Below are positions 27,856 through 37,191 of a DNA stretch of 64,000 nt, one piece after another. Positions within the stretch are counted from its first letter, which is position 1. Every line of letters starts with the position of its first letter. A model generated the notes under the pieces. That model was not told the origin of the DNA. It did not search any database and saw only the letters and a list, made by a program, of their open reading frames with translations. Origin of the DNA: Aquitalea palustris (GTDB taxonomy: Bacteria; Pseudomonadota; Gammaproteobacteria; Burkholderiales; Chromobacteriaceae); the NCBI RefSeq assembly GCF_003693445.1, contig NZ_RFAR01000006.1:1-64000 (forward strand). Reading direction: 5' to 3'. A program made the translations under genes and the position numbers.

Positions 27856-29025
27856 TTACTGCGCGGCATACAGGCGGATCACCTGGCCGTGACGGTCATC
27901 AGTCAGATAGAGCGCGCCATCGTTTCCCACACGTATTTCCACCGGCCCGCCCGGGCCTTTGCTGTCTTTCCAGTTGCTGATCAGTTCCAGCGGCTTGCCC
28001 TTGGGCAGGCCTTGTTTGTCTACTGGATAGGCCATCAGCCGGTGGCCGTGCTGGCGGTAGCCATGAAAGCCGACAATCAGCCAGCCGGCAAAACGCGGCG
28101 GGGCCTTTGGCGACAGCCACCAGGTCAGCCCCAGTGGCGCGGCGTGCGCGGGGAGCAGCAAATAGGGCGGCTGGGTATTGCGGCAGTCGTGGCCAGGAAA
28201 CTCCGGAGCGGCCAGCTGTTTGTCGTAGCAGAAGGGCCAGCCATAGTGCTGGCCGGCCTGCAGCAGATTCAGCTCATCGTGTGGCAATTCATTGTCATTC
28301 GGCAGATGCAGTTTCAGATGAATGGCGTCGCGGCTGTTTTCTGCCTGTAAGACAATGCCGCTGGCCGGATGCACGCCCAGGGCCATGCTGTTGCGCAAGC
28401 CACGGGCAAATACGCCCAGATCGCTCACCTTGCCGTCTTGGTCCAGGTGATAACGCCAGACCACCCCGGCTTTGTCCTGTTCGCTTTCCGGGCAGCGCCC
28501 GGCCGCCAGTTCGGCCGGACTGGCGCTTTCGCAATTGTCCGATGAGCTGCCGATATTGACATACAGATCGCCATTGCCGGCCAGGGCAAAGGTGGTGAGC
28601 GGGTGGCGCTGGCGCAAGGGCAGGGTGGCCACGGTTTCGCGCTGCTCCGGCTGCCCTGGGGTAAAGCGGACGATGCGGCCCACTTCGCCGACATAGATCT
28701 TGCCATCCGGCCCCTGCACCACGCCGTGCGGGCGGTCAAAGCCTGTTGCCACTACGCTTTGCTGCCAGCCGCCGCTGGTGGCGGCCAGTTGCAGCACCCG
28801 GCCTTGTGTGGCATCCCAGCGCACCATTTCTGTTACCAGCAAGTTGCCATTAGGCAATACGGTCAGTCCGCGCGGCATTTTCAGGCCGCTGGCAATCACT
28901 TCGGCGCACAGGCCGGGCAGGGTTTGCATGCCCGCGGGCTGTGCTCTGGCACACTGGACGCTAGCCTGCGCAGACAGAGAAAACAGTAATAGTGCGCTCA
29001 GGCTGGCGAGTCGGAGTTTGGGCAT
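27856..29025 (-). CDS. PQQ-dependent sugar dehydrogenase-like protein
   Basis: A 389-residue periplasmic protein with a signal peptide (ending SAQA, about residue 19) and a six-bladed propeller of the glucose/sorbosone dehydrogenase family. Typical parts are LKMPRGLTVLPNGNLLVTE, DRPHGVVQGPDGKIYVGEV and HYGWPFCYD near residue 270. A role in oxidising sugars with PQQ is likely, but many family members have no proven substrate. The start at 29025 gives a clean signal peptide. It is divergent from the ICMT-like gene, with a Fur box nearer to that gene. Confidence 0.85.
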   Translation of the reverse strand: MPKLRLASLSALLLFSLSAQASVQCARAQPAGMQTLPGLCAEVIASGLKMPRGLTVLPNGNLLVTEMVRWDATQGRVLQLAATSGGWQQSVVATGFDRPHGVVQGPDGKIYVGEVGRIVRFTPGQPEQRETVATLPLRQRHPLTTFALAGNGDLYVNIGSSSDNCESASPAELAAGRCPESEQDKAGVVWRYHLDQDGKVSDLGVFARGLRNSMALGVHPASGIVLQAENSRDAIHLKLHLPNDNELPHDELNLLQAGQHYGWPFCYDKQLAAPEFPGHDCRNTQPPYLLLPAHAAPLGLTWWLSPKAPPRFAGWLIVGFHGYRQHGHRLMAYPVDKQGLPKGKPLELISNWKDSKGPGGPVEIRVGNDGALYLTDDRHGQVIRLYAAQ

Positions 29026-29176
29026 GGTTTGGCCTTTCACTGGTGCCGGCATGTCTTGATTACCGGCGCTACGCATGGTCTGGCGGCGATGGCGCGTGCC
29101 AGTTTGCCGATTTTGACATGTCCGGCTGCGCTGTGGGGTGTGTCATGAGGCGATATGGCTTGCCGTGATTGATATT

Positions 29177-29195
29177 ATAAATGATAATCATTGTT
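29177..29195. promoter_or_regulatory. Fur box upstream of a membrane methyltransferase-like gene
   Basis: The core TGATAATCA at 29182-29190 with flanks ATAAA and TTGTT matches the 19-base Fur consensus (GATAATGATAATCATTATC) at about 14 positions, in AT-rich sequence 30 bases before the start at 29225. Iron-dependent repression is likely. It could also act on the divergent sugar dehydrogenase gene, 150 bases away. Confidence 0.8.
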
Positions 29196-29224
29196 ATTAA
29201 CTTGCAATAAGAAGGAGGCAGCGC

Positions 29225-29770
29225 ATGCTGTGGTCCATCATTCAGCTTGCCGGTGTGTGCATCATGCTGCTGACGCGGCTGGCTTACCTGCCATTATTGC
29301 AGCAGCGTAATGCCATGGTGGTGGGGCAGTGCATACTGCGCTGGCCGGTGCTTACCGGCATGTGGCTAGTGCCTATGCTGGCCGCAGCCACTGGCTGGCG
29401 GCGCTATTGGCCGCTGGATTTAGCGCCACTGGCCGCACCAGCCGGTAGCTTGTTACTGGTTTATGCCTGCTGGCTTTTCTGGCGTAGCCAGCATGATTTG
29501 CTGCTGCAACCAGTCGGAACGCTGCAGTGCCAGGGTGGTGTCTATCAACGCATCCGCCATCCGTTATATGCGGCGCTATGGCTGGCTGCGCTGGCGCAGC
29601 TGCTGCTGTTGCAGGATGGTGTGGCCGCCAGCGGCATGCTGGCCTTGCTGCTGAGCTATCGGGGCAGCGTGCGGCGTGAAGAAGGTGAAATGCTGCAGCG
29701 AGCTGGCAATGCCTATCGCTTATATATGGAGAAAACCGGCCGCTTGTGGCCGCGCGGGCTGGCGGCCTGA
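29225..29770 (+). CDS. Isoprenylcysteine carboxyl methyltransferase-like membrane protein
   Basis: A 181-residue integral membrane protein with four to five helices. The C-terminal part has the ICMT-family signature: GVYQRIRHPLYAALWL (RHP motif, about residues 107-122) and RREEGEMLQRAGNAYRLYMEKTGRL with the Glu-Glu that contacts SAM. The substrate is unknown; bacteria have many such proteins. A GAAGGAGG ribosome site precedes the ATG. A strong Fur box just upstream suggests induction when iron is scarce. Confidence 0.78.
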   Translation: MLWSIIQLAGVCIMLLTRLAYLPLLQQRNAMVVGQCILRWPVLTGMWLVPMLAAATGWRRYWPLDLAPLAAPAGSLLLVYACWLFWRSQHDLLLQPVGTLQCQGGVYQRIRHPLYAALWLAALAQLLLLQDGVAASGMLALLLSYRGSVRREEGEMLQRAGNAYRLYMEKTGRLWPRGLAA

Positions 29771-29783
29771 GTCGCTGCTTGAC

Positions 29784-30422
29784 TCAGGGCTGGCCGGCCA
29801 GATTGTCCAGCATGGTGTTGATTTCCGCTGGGCGGTATAGCGGTGGGCCGCTGCGATAAATGCGCAGCTTGCGCTGTTCGATCAGCCCGACTTCCAGCTG
29901 CTTGCTGGCGGGGTCCAGCAGCAGATAGGCCATCTCCTCGCCGCCCTGGTGCGCTTTGTTGCCGCTGACAAACAGTAGCTGGTCTTTGCCAAGCGGACTG
30001 CTGACCTGCATGTTCTGCAGGAATACCGGCATCTTCTTGCCCAGTAGCTGGTGGAGAGCCTCAGCTACCACGCCTTTTTGATAGAGTCCGATATCCGCCG
30101 GATAGCTGCCGACTTTTGTTTCCAGCTGCTGCCATTGCAAGGCATTGGCTGATTTTTCCATTCCCTGTTGCACCGCTGATACTGCCAGGCCCAGCGCCGG
30201 ATTGTCGGCCACCAGCTGGGCCGCCTGCTGTTTGGCCTCACCCGCAGCGGCACTGGCCTGTTGGCGCAGTGTTGCCAGCGGTGCGCTGGTATCGCTCAGC
30301 GTGGCATGTGCGGTACTGATGGCCGCGGATGCCGCCTGCTGGGCCGCGTCACTTTGCTGCTGGGTACAGGCGCTGACCGCAAGCAGACTGGCGAGCAGGG
30401 TGGCAAGGTGCGATTTGTTCAT
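29784..30422 (-). CDS. Predicted lipoprotein of unknown function
   Basis: A 212-residue protein with a lipobox (VSAC, Cys19) after a short hydrophobic leader. Residues about 20-85 are Ala/Gln-rich and probably helical or coiled; the rest is a mixed domain with YLLLDPASKQLEVGLIEQRKLRIYRSG that I do not recognise. It has an AGGAA ribosome site. It converges on the ICMT-like gene with a 13-base gap. An envelope role is all that can be inferred. Confidence 0.75.
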   Translation of the reverse strand: MNKSHLATLLASLLAVSACTQQQSDAAQQAASAAISTAHATLSDTSAPLATLRQQASAAAGEAKQQAAQLVADNPALGLAVSAVQQGMEKSANALQWQQLETKVGSYPADIGLYQKGVVAEALHQLLGKKMPVFLQNMQVSSPLGKDQLLFVSGNKAHQGGEEMAYLLLDPASKQLEVGLIEQRKLRIYRSGPPLYRPAEINTMLDNLAGQP

Positions 30423-30932
30423 GGTTATTCCTGATACTGGACTGAAGTACAGAGTGTCGGCTTGCGGCTTGGTTCCCGTTGGTGGCTTTGCGCCGGCGAC
30501 ATGGAAAATTGTCGATATGTTTCGTAGTAAAACTACTTAATGTGCTGAGCGGTATTGGCGGGCGAGATCGATATAAAAAATTTTGTGTTTGAAAACGAAC
30601 ATTTTTGTTTTGTAATTATTGCTTCATCGCGCTGTAGTACAGCGGTTTGTCGCACAGTTTTTAGCGTGAGTGTCCATGTTGTTGCTGCTGCGCATGGCGG
30701 GATGGTACTGTTCTGTTATCGTTTTTAATTTCGTATATCATTGAAAAATAACAATATAAATAACGGTTGCTGCTGTTGTCAGGTGGGGGTTGATGGGTGG
30801 GTACTGGCAGAATGTCCGGCTGTGCTGAACTGCCATGGTGGAGCTTGATTTATATCAATAAGCTGTTTTCGATAGTGAATGTAGTATTGTTTCTGTAGGG
30901 ATAAGTTTCGGACTTCAATTGAGGAGGTAGTC
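30423..30932. other. Long AT-rich intergenic region before pflB
   Basis: No gene is seen in this 510-base gap. It carries the divergent promoters of the lipoprotein gene and pflB. It has an inverted repeat GTAGT-AAA-ACTAC at 30524-30536, a strongly AT-rich part at 30570-30770 and the FNR box at 30845. A long regulated leader for pflB is plausible, as in enteric bacteria. Confidence 0.6.
30845..30858 (+). promoter_or_regulatory. FNR box upstream of pflB
   Basis: TTGATTTATATCAA is a perfect match to TTGAT-N4-ATCAA, 75 bases before the pflB start. Anaerobic activation by Fnr (or the local Dnr-type protein) is expected. Confidence 0.88.
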
Positions 30933-33191
30933 ATGGAAGCGATTGCTCACAATGCCGTACAGGCCGACCCATGGCGGGGCTTTGCTGCCGGTAACTGGCA
31001 AACCCATGTCGATGTACGTCAGTTCATTCAGCTGAATTATCGCCCCTTTACCGGTGATGCCACTTTCCTGGCCGGTGCCAGCGAACGCACCCGCAAGCTG
31101 TGGGATGTGCTGGGCGAGTTGCTGCGCCAGGAACGGGAAAAGGGTGTGCTGGATGTCTCGGCAGATCGTGCTACCTCCATCACCGCGCATGACGCCGGTT
31201 ATATCGACCAGTCGCTGGAACTGATTGTCGGTCTGCAAACCGATGCGCCGCTCAAGCGCGCCATCATGCCCAATGGTGGTTTGCGCATGGTGGAAAGCGG
31301 GTTGGCAGCCTATGGCTTTACGCTGGACCCGGTGATCAAGGAAGTCTGGGAAAAATACCGCAAGAGCCATAACCAGGGGGTGTTCGACACTTATACCCCC
31401 GATATTCTGGCCGCACGCAAGTCCGGCATCATTACCGGCCTGCCGGATGCCTATGGCCGTGGCCGTATCATCGGCGACTATCGCCGTGTAGCGCTGTATG
31501 GCACGGATTTTCTGCGCAAGGAGCGTCAGCAGCTGTTCCACGAGCTGGATGATGCCGTATTCACCGAAGACGTGCTGCGTCAGCGTGAAGAGTTGTCCGA
31601 ACAGTTCCGTGCGCTGGATGAGTTGCGTCAGATGGCGGCCAAGTACGGCTTTGACATCAGCCGCCCGGCGGTCAATGCCCGCGAGGCGGTGCAGTGGACC
31701 TACTTTGCCTATCTGGCTGCAGTGAAAGAACAAAATGGCGCAGCCATGTCGCTGGGCCGTATCGCCACCTTCCTCGACATCTATATCGAGCGCGACCTGG
31801 CTGCTGGTGTGCTGAGCGAAGAACAGGCGCAGGAGCTGATTGATGATCTGGTGATCAAGCTGCGCATCGTGCGCTTCCTGCGCACCCCGGAATACGATCA
31901 GCTGTTCTCCGGCGACCCGACCTGGGTGACCGAGTCCATCGGCGGCATGGGTGAAGATGGCCGTACCCTGGTGTCGAAAAACAGCTTCCGCTTCCTCAAT
32001 ACCCTGTACAACCTTGGGCCTGCACCGGAGCCGAACCTGACCGTGCTGTGGTCCACCGCACTGCCGCAGGGCTTCAAGGATTTCTGCGCCCAGGTCTCCA
32101 TCGATACCAGCTCGATCCAGTACGAAAACGATGACAATATGCGCCCGCTGTGGGGCGATGATTACGGTATCGCCTGCTGCGTATCGGCTATGCGCATCGG
32201 CAAGCAGATGCAGTTCTTTGGTGCGCGAGCCAATCTGGCCAAGGCCATGCTGTATGCCATCAATGGCGGCGTGGACGAAAAGAGCGGGGCGGTGGTGGCC
32301 TCCGGCTTTGAGCCGATCACGGCCGATGTGCTGGATTTTGACGAAGTCATGGCCAAGTTCGACAAGATGATGGACTGGCTGGCCTCGACTTATGTCAAGG
32401 CGCTCAACTGCATTCACTACATGCATGACAAGTACGCTTACGAGCGCATCGAAATGGCGCTGCACGATCGCGACATCCTGCGCACCATGGCCTGCGGTAT
32501 TGCCGGCCTGTCGGTGGCAGCGGATTCGATGTCGGCCATCAAACATGCCCGCGTGCATGTCATCCGCAACGAAGCCGGCCTGGCGGTGGATTATCGCATC
32601 GAGGGCGACTACCCGGCCTATGGCAACAATGATGATCGCGTCGACAGCATGGCAGTGTGGCTGACCGAAACCTTCATGAACAAGATCAAGGCCCAGCCGT
32701 ATTTCTACCGTCATGCCACGCCAACCCAGTCGGTGCTGACCATCACCTCCAATGTGGTGTACGGCAAGAAAACCGGTAATACGCCGTGCGGTCGCCGTGC
32801 TGGCGAGCCGTTTGCGCCGGGTGCCAATCCGATGAATGGCCGCGATGTGCATGGTTTTGTGGCTGCCGGTGCCTCGGTGGCCAAGCTGCCTTACTCCGCT
32901 GCGCTCGATGGTATCAGCTGGACGGCATCGGCTACCCCGGATGCGCTGGGGCATACCGCGCAAGATCGCATCGCCAATCTGTCGCATTGCCTGGATGGCT
33001 TTGCCGCCGCCGGTGGTTTCCACGTCAACGTCAATGTGTTCCGGCGCGAGACATTGCTGGATGCCATGGAGCACCCCGAGCTGTATCCGCAGCTGACGAT
33101 CCGGGTGTCGGGTTATGCGGTCAACTTCGTCAAGCTCACCCGTGAACAGCAGCTGGACGTGATTAATCGCACCTTCCACGCCAGCCTGTAA
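30933..33191 (+). CDS. pflB: Pyruvate formate-lyase (formate C-acetyltransferase)
   Basis: A 752-residue cytoplasmic glycyl radical enzyme that splits pyruvate with CoA into acetyl-CoA and formate under anaerobic conditions. The active-site Cys pair is in GIACCVSAM (Cys415-Cys416), and the glycyl radical site is RVSGYAVNF with Gly at about 727. The start follows a GAGGAGG ribosome site. The activating enzyme pflA lies just downstream past a hairpin. A perfect FNR box is upstream. Together with nir it shows a facultative anaerobic life. Confidence 0.97.
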   Translation: MEAIAHNAVQADPWRGFAAGNWQTHVDVRQFIQLNYRPFTGDATFLAGASERTRKLWDVLGELLRQEREKGVLDVSADRATSITAHDAGYIDQSLELIVGLQTDAPLKRAIMPNGGLRMVESGLAAYGFTLDPVIKEVWEKYRKSHNQGVFDTYTPDILAARKSGIITGLPDAYGRGRIIGDYRRVALYGTDFLRKERQQLFHELDDAVFTEDVLRQREELSEQFRALDELRQMAAKYGFDISRPAVNAREAVQWTYFAYLAAVKEQNGAAMSLGRIATFLDIYIERDLAAGVLSEEQAQELIDDLVIKLRIVRFLRTPEYDQLFSGDPTWVTESIGGMGEDGRTLVSKNSFRFLNTLYNLGPAPEPNLTVLWSTALPQGFKDFCAQVSIDTSSIQYENDDNMRPLWGDDYGIACCVSAMRIGKQMQFFGARANLAKAMLYAINGGVDEKSGAVVASGFEPITADVLDFDEVMAKFDKMMDWLASTYVKALNCIHYMHDKYAYERIEMALHDRDILRTMACGIAGLSVAADSMSAIKHARVHVIRNEAGLAVDYRIEGDYPAYGNNDDRVDSMAVWLTETFMNKIKAQPYFYRHATPTQSVLTITSNVVYGKKTGNTPCGRRAGEPFAPGANPMNGRDVHGFVAAGASVAKLPYSAALDGISWTASATPDALGHTAQDRIANLSHCLDGFAAAGGFHVNVNVFRRETLLDAMEHPELYPQLTIRVSGYAVNFVKLTREQQLDVINRTFHASL

Positions 33192-33203
33192 GCGCAGCAT
33201 CAG

Positions 33204-33238
33204 CCCGCTCGCCGACCACGGTCGCCGGGCGGGTTTTT
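33204..33238 (+). terminator. Hairpin with T-run between pflB and pflA
   Basis: An imperfect GC-rich stem (about CCCGCTCGCCGACC with GGTCGCCGGGCGGG) is followed by T5. It may partly end transcription after pflB and so lower pflA expression relative to pflB. Confidence 0.75.
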
Positions 33239-33255
33239 CATGTCAGGAGTGAATC

Positions 33256-34029
33256 ATGTCTCAACAGCACAGCGTCACGGCTCCGCTCAGTCAGGGCCAG
33301 CTTTCCGGTTATGTGCACTCGACCGAGAGCGGTGCCGGCGTGGATGGTCCTGGCATGCGTTTTGTCTTTTTCATGTCCGGCTGCCAGTTCCGCTGCCAGT
33401 ACTGCCACAACCCCGATACCTGGAAGCTGCATGCCGGGCGGCAACTGACTGTGGATGAGGCGCTGGCCGAACTGGCCCCTTATGCTGGTTTTCTCAAGTT
33501 TGCCGGCGGCGTCACCATCTCCGGTGGCGAACCCCTGATGCAACCGGAGTTTGTTGGTGCGCTACTGCGGGGCATCAAACAGCGCTATGGCCTGCACACG
33601 GCACTGGATACCCAGGGTTTTCTGCATGAAAGTGTCAGTGACGGCTGGCTGGAGGCGGTGGACCTGGTTCTGCTGGACATCAAGCACAGCGATCCGGAAC
33701 GCTACCAGCAGATTACCGGCCAGCCCTTGCAGCCAACGCTGGATTTTGCCCAGCGCCTGAAGCGCCTTGGCAAGCCCATCTGGCTACGCTACGTGCTGGT
33801 GCCGGGCTTGACTGATGCCACGGACGATATTGCCCGTCTGGCAGACTATGTGGCGGAGCTGGGCAGTATTGTGCAGCGGGTGGAAGTACTGCCTTTTCAC
33901 CAGATGGGTGCGGCAAAATGGGCGCAATTGGGCATGGCCTATCCGCTGGCAGATACCCCTACCCCGGATGCCGTGGCGGTAGCGGCGGCGCGAGCCCTGT
34001 TTGCTGCCCGCGGGCTGACAGTGTGCTGA
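33256..34029 (+). CDS. pflA: Pyruvate formate-lyase activating enzyme
   Basis: A 257-residue radical SAM enzyme with CQFRCQYCHN (Cys43, Cys47, Cys50), which makes the glycyl radical on PflB. The SGGEPLMQPEF motif for SAM follows. Cytoplasmic. It starts 64 bases after pflB with a CAGGAG ribosome site. Length is close to the E. coli protein. Confidence 0.96.
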   Translation: MSQQHSVTAPLSQGQLSGYVHSTESGAGVDGPGMRFVFFMSGCQFRCQYCHNPDTWKLHAGRQLTVDEALAELAPYAGFLKFAGGVTISGGEPLMQPEFVGALLRGIKQRYGLHTALDTQGFLHESVSDGWLEAVDLVLLDIKHSDPERYQQITGQPLQPTLDFAQRLKRLGKPIWLRYVLVPGLTDATDDIARLADYVAELGSIVQRVEVLPFHQMGAAKWAQLGMAYPLADTPTPDAVAVAAARALFAARGLTVC

Positions 34030-34168
34030 AATGCCTGGCGGATGAAGCTTGGGCGAGGTTTTAAAGTCGCAGGCTATCTTTCCGAAACGTCTGATAGGTA
34101 TTGTTTGGTGGCTGCGGATAATACGACGGGTGAGTCATTGACCAACCCAGATAAGATTGTCCGAAGTG

Positions 34169-34438
34169 ATGAATAATGAATTTTCCAAATCCGGCAAGTA
34201 TGGAGCAAACCTCTCGGCCCGGGTTATCAGCGAGCAGATCAGCACCTTGATCGATCGTCTGTCCAAAAAGGGTCAGTGCATCGTGATCTGGGAAAAGGAG
34301 CGTCTGCTGTTCTGCTCCATGGATAGCCGCAACGCTCAGCGCTATCTGGCCAAGCCCACCTGTCTGGGCGTTTACGATGCTGACGTCACCTTCTGGGACG
34401 TACAAAAAGACTTGAAAGAAATTTTGCAGCGCGCCTAG
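34169..34438 (+). CDS. Small protein of unknown function
   Basis: An 89-residue protein that I do not recognise. It is soluble, with the sequence KGQCIVIWEKERLLFCSMDSR in the middle (quoted in part) and a charged helical end DVQKDLKEILQRA. A TTG at 34157 could extend it by four residues, but the ATG is preferred. It lies 140 bases after pflA on the same strand and before an acyltransferase gene; no link to either is clear. Codon use is like that of the neighbours. Confidence 0.65.
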   Translation: MNNEFSKSGKYGANLSARVISEQISTLIDRLSKKGQCIVIWEKERLLFCSMDSRNAQRYLAKPTCLGVYDADVTFWDVQKDLKEILQRA

Positions 34439-34587
34439 CAAGCTGCCGCTGGTCGCATGCAGGCGGGCTGGTGGCATGATTCTGATTTACCCGCGTGGCC
34501 ATATCCGGTACAGTCCGCGTTTTCCATCGTCAAGGCAGGCCTCTGACCGGAGGGCTGCCCGCCATCCGTAGCGCGGATCCTGCCCTC

Positions 34588-35175
34588 ATGCCGGACTCCA
34601 TGCACTACACCATTTTTGATACTCCGCTCTTGCGCAATTTCATGCGCGCTCTGTCCATCATGCTGTTACGCCTGCGTGGCTGGCGTATTGAGGGTAACTT
34701 TCCCGATCTGCCCAAATACGTATTGATTGCGGCACCGCATACCAGCAACTGGGATTTTCCGCTGACGCTGGGCGTCTGCTTCGCCTTGCGCGCCAAACTG
34801 TACTGGATGGGCAAGCACACCTTGTTCTGGGGGCCGCTGGGGCCGGTAATGCGCTGGTTGGGCGGTATCCCGGTCATGCGCAGCCGCAACAACTCGCTGG
34901 TACAGCAGATGGTGACGGTCTATCAGCAGTCGGCGCAGCTAGTGGTGGCCATTCCGCCGGAAGGTACCCGCCAGCGGGTGAAGGAATGGAAAACCGGCTT
35001 CTATCATATTGCCTGCGGCGCCCAGGTGCCGATCGTGCTGGCTTATATGGATTATGCGCGCAAGGTGTGTGGCTTTGGGCCGGTGTTTTACCCTACGGGG
35101 GACATCGCTGCGGACATGCCGCGTATTCAGGATTTCTATCGCGACAAGGTGGGCAAGCACCCCGATCAGCACTGA
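34588..35175 (+). CDS. Lysophospholipid acyltransferase family protein
   Basis: A 195-residue protein of the PlsC-like acyltransferase superfamily. The catalytic H-x4-D motif is APHTSNWDF, and the acceptor motif is VAIPPEGTRQ. It probably acylates a lysophospholipid or similar lipid at the inner membrane; the N-terminal segment RNFMRALSIMLLRLRGW is likely a membrane-binding helix. Starts at 34588, 34600 or even 34495 are possible; 34588 was chosen as a compromise. A strong terminator follows. Confidence 0.85.
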   Translation: MPDSMHYTIFDTPLLRNFMRALSIMLLRLRGWRIEGNFPDLPKYVLIAAPHTSNWDFPLTLGVCFALRAKLYWMGKHTLFWGPLGPVMRWLGGIPVMRSRNNSLVQQMVTVYQQSAQLVVAIPPEGTRQRVKEWKTGFYHIACGAQVPIVLAYMDYARKVCGFGPVFYPTGDIAADMPRIQDFYRDKVGKHPDQH

Positions 35176-35197
35176 TTGCTGTCTTGTGCTCAATCAC

Positions 35198-35226
35198 ACC
35201 CGCCGGCTTGGCCCGGCGGGTTTTTT
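35198..35226 (+). terminator. Rho-independent terminator after acyltransferase gene
   Basis: Stem CCCGCCGG and CCGGCGGG with a short loop is followed by T6. Confidence 0.92.
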
Positions 35227-35244
35227 ATGGCGCAGGCTACAAGC

Positions 35245-36000
35245 TCAGTGGCTGGCGGCGGGAATGGCGCTACTGACGGCGGACACCGGCAGGAACTGCA
35301 GGAAGGGGCCGGCGACCAATGACTGACCAAAATCGATGGCACTGCGCCGCAGTTTTTCATCGGACAGTTCGGCTAGTAATTCCAGCCGGGCCATGATCTT
35401 GCCCATTTCGCGTTCAAACGAGAGGTTACGCTGCTGGTTATTTATTTCATTGGCCAGCAGCAAGGGGCTGCCGTCGGCATTCTGGCGGCGGCCCAGCAGC
35501 CAGGAAGCAACTTCCACGTTGTAGGCGGCATTGGCCAGCTGTTGCGCATCCAGCCCGTGTACCAGGTAGAGCTCGGTGCGGCCGCCATAGACATCGACCA
35601 GCATGCTGCCCAGGCCAAAAATCAGCGTACCGGCGCGATCACCGCTGAATTGCGGGTCGAAGGCCGTGGTCAGCGCAGCTGTCGAGCGAACCTGCCCCAG
35701 CGCAGGGAGCTGGCTGTTGTTGCGGATGGCTGTCATGACCTGGGCAATGGCCGCATCGCGGCTGGCGGCACCACTTTTTTGCCATTGGGAAGGATTGCGG
35801 CGATAGAGCTTGTCCAGCAGGGTTTGCAGGCTGGCCAGATTGTCGCGCATGGCCAGGTTGGCAACGCGGTTGGCGGCGCTTTGTCCCAGCTCGGCGGAGC
35901 TGAAGCTGTCGCCTTGTACTGGTTTGCGGACCGGTGTGCTGCTGCAATGTGTCAGCAGCAGGCAGGCGAGCAGCGACAGGGCGCAACGCAACATCTTCAT
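35245..36000 (-). CDS. Predicted lipoprotein of unknown function
   Basis: A 251-residue protein with a lipobox (LLTHC, Cys19). The body is mostly helical, with STAALTTAFDPQFSGDRAGTLIFGLGSM in the middle (part shown) and NNQQRNLSFEREMGKIMARLELLAEL near the end. I do not recognise a named domain, but the build resembles conserved lipoproteins of betaproteobacteria. It probably sits in the outer membrane or periplasm. It converges with the acyltransferase gene past its terminator. Confidence 0.78.
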   Translation of the reverse strand: MKMLRCALSLLACLLLTHCSSTPVRKPVQGDSFSSAELGQSAANRVANLAMRDNLASLQTLLDKLYRRNPSQWQKSGAASRDAAIAQVMTAIRNNSQLPALGQVRSTAALTTAFDPQFSGDRAGTLIFGLGSMLVDVYGGRTELYLVHGLDAQQLANAAYNVEVASWLLGRRQNADGSPLLLANEINNQQRNLSFEREMGKIMARLELLAELSDEKLRRSAIDFGQSLVAGPFLQFLPVSAVSSAIPAASH

Positions 36001-36078
36001 ATTGACCTCGGTGGAGAGGGAGATGTGTTGTTGTACCCCGTGGCCGGTGCTTGAGCAATAAGGCCTGGCGGCCGGGCG

Positions 36079-36633
36079 TCAGTGCTTGGGGGCGAACAGG
36101 GCTTGCCAGCCTTCGATGCCAAGCTTGGTGACGGTGTCGATATTGCGCTCGAAAATGGCTTCGGCTTCGGGGAAGGCCTCAACCGCACGGTCGATGCTGG
36201 CTTCGCGGATCAGGTGCTGGGTCGGCCAGGGCGAGCGATTGGTGTAATTGCCGATGTCATTGATGCCGGTGCCGCCAAACTGGAATTTGGGGTGAAAACT
36301 GGCCACCTGCAGTACGCCATCCAGTTCCAGCTCTTCCACGATGGCATCCGCGATATCCTGGAATTCGTTGAAATCCAGGAAGCGCTGCAGCACATAGGGA
36401 TGAATCAGCAGCGTGGTGTCGATTTCTTCCGGGCTGCTGTCAGCCAGCAGGCGCAATTCCTTGGCCAGCTCTTCGGCCAGCTGGGCCGGTTCGGTGGCAT
36501 CGCTGACCACGAAGCGGACCTGGTTCTTGACGTAGACCGATTTGGCAAAAGGGCAGAGGTTAAGGCCGATGACGGCTTTTTCCAGCCATTCGCGGGTGCT
36601 GGCGATGACTTCGTCGTGGGTAGGCGTTTGCAT
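36079..36633 (-). CDS. DUF1415 family protein
   Basis: A 184-residue soluble protein with the DUF1415 pattern: an N-terminal TREWLEKAVIGLNLCPFAKSV stretch (part shown) with the NLCPFA motif, and VASFHPKFQFGGTG followed by NYTNRSPWPTQHLIREASIDRA. The function is unknown. The start at 36633 drops a leader of 21 residues coded from 36696 that has no family match. Common in beta- and gammaproteobacteria. Confidence 0.88.
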   Translation of the reverse strand: MQTPTHDEVIASTREWLEKAVIGLNLCPFAKSVYVKNQVRFVVSDATEPAQLAEELAKELRLLADSSPEEIDTTLLIHPYVLQRFLDFNEFQDIADAIVEELELDGVLQVASFHPKFQFGGTGINDIGNYTNRSPWPTQHLIREASIDRAVEAFPEAEAIFERNIDTVTKLGIEGWQALFAPKH

Positions 36634-36714
36634 GTGGACTGACTCTGGAATGACGGGATAGGAGTAAATGTTAAGGCATGCCGCAAGGCGGTGCACGCCA
36701 AGTCTGGCGCGCTA

Positions 36715-36745
36715 AAACAAAAAAACCCGGACGAGTCCGGGTTTT
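36715..36745 (-). terminator. Terminator of the cold-shock gene
   Basis: Stem CCCGGAC and GTCCGGG with a two-base loop is followed, on the minus strand, by a T-run. It lies 25 bases after the cold-shock stop codon. Confidence 0.9.
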
Positions 36746-36770
36746 CATCAGCGAGTAATCTTTAAGAAGA

Positions 36771-36974
36771 TTACAGCGGCTGGATGTTGGAGGCCTGTTT
36801 GCCCTTCGGGCCATCAACGATGTCGAAGCTTACGCGCTGGTTTTCAGCCAGGGTGCGGAAGCCTTTAGCATTGATTTGGGAGAAGTGAGCGAATACGTCA
36901 TCGCCACCTTCATCCGGAGTGATGAAGCCAAAACCTTTGGAGTCGTTGAACCACTTAACGGTACCGGTTGCCAT
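36771..36974 (-). CDS. cspA: Cold-shock protein (CspA family)
   Basis: A 67-residue single cold-shock domain with RNP1 KGFGFITP and RNP2 DVFAHFSQI, which binds single-stranded nucleic acid and acts as an RNA chaperone. The start at 36974 gives the canonical [10 protein letters not shown] terminus. An upstream extension to 37022 is part of the untranslated leader. More than 200 bases of leader lie between it and the HD-domain gene, as is usual for cold-regulated csp genes. Which csp paralogue it is cannot be said. Confidence 0.95.
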   Translation of the reverse strand: MATGTVKWFNDSKGFGFITPDEGGDDVFAHFSQINAKGFRTLAENQRVSFDIVDGPKGKQASNIQPL

Positions 36975-37191
36975 TTTGTTTATCCTCAAAACGAGCAAGT
37001 TGATAAAACGCATGAAGTTCAAGGGAAATGGCGACTGAGGTACGGACTAAATGCCACTACGACAACTACACATCCACAACTTGAGCATCCTGCAGGCAGG
37101 CATACTGCCCATTGTTGCGAATGTTGGCAAGTATTTTCTGCGGCCAATGCCACCGGTTTGTGATCATACCTGGCGAAAAACATTGTATTGA

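Noticed and set aside
30915-33200. 761-residue frame on the minus strand opposite pflB
   Set aside because: High GC at third positions gives long antisense frames; this one has no ribosome site or family match, and pflB is certain.
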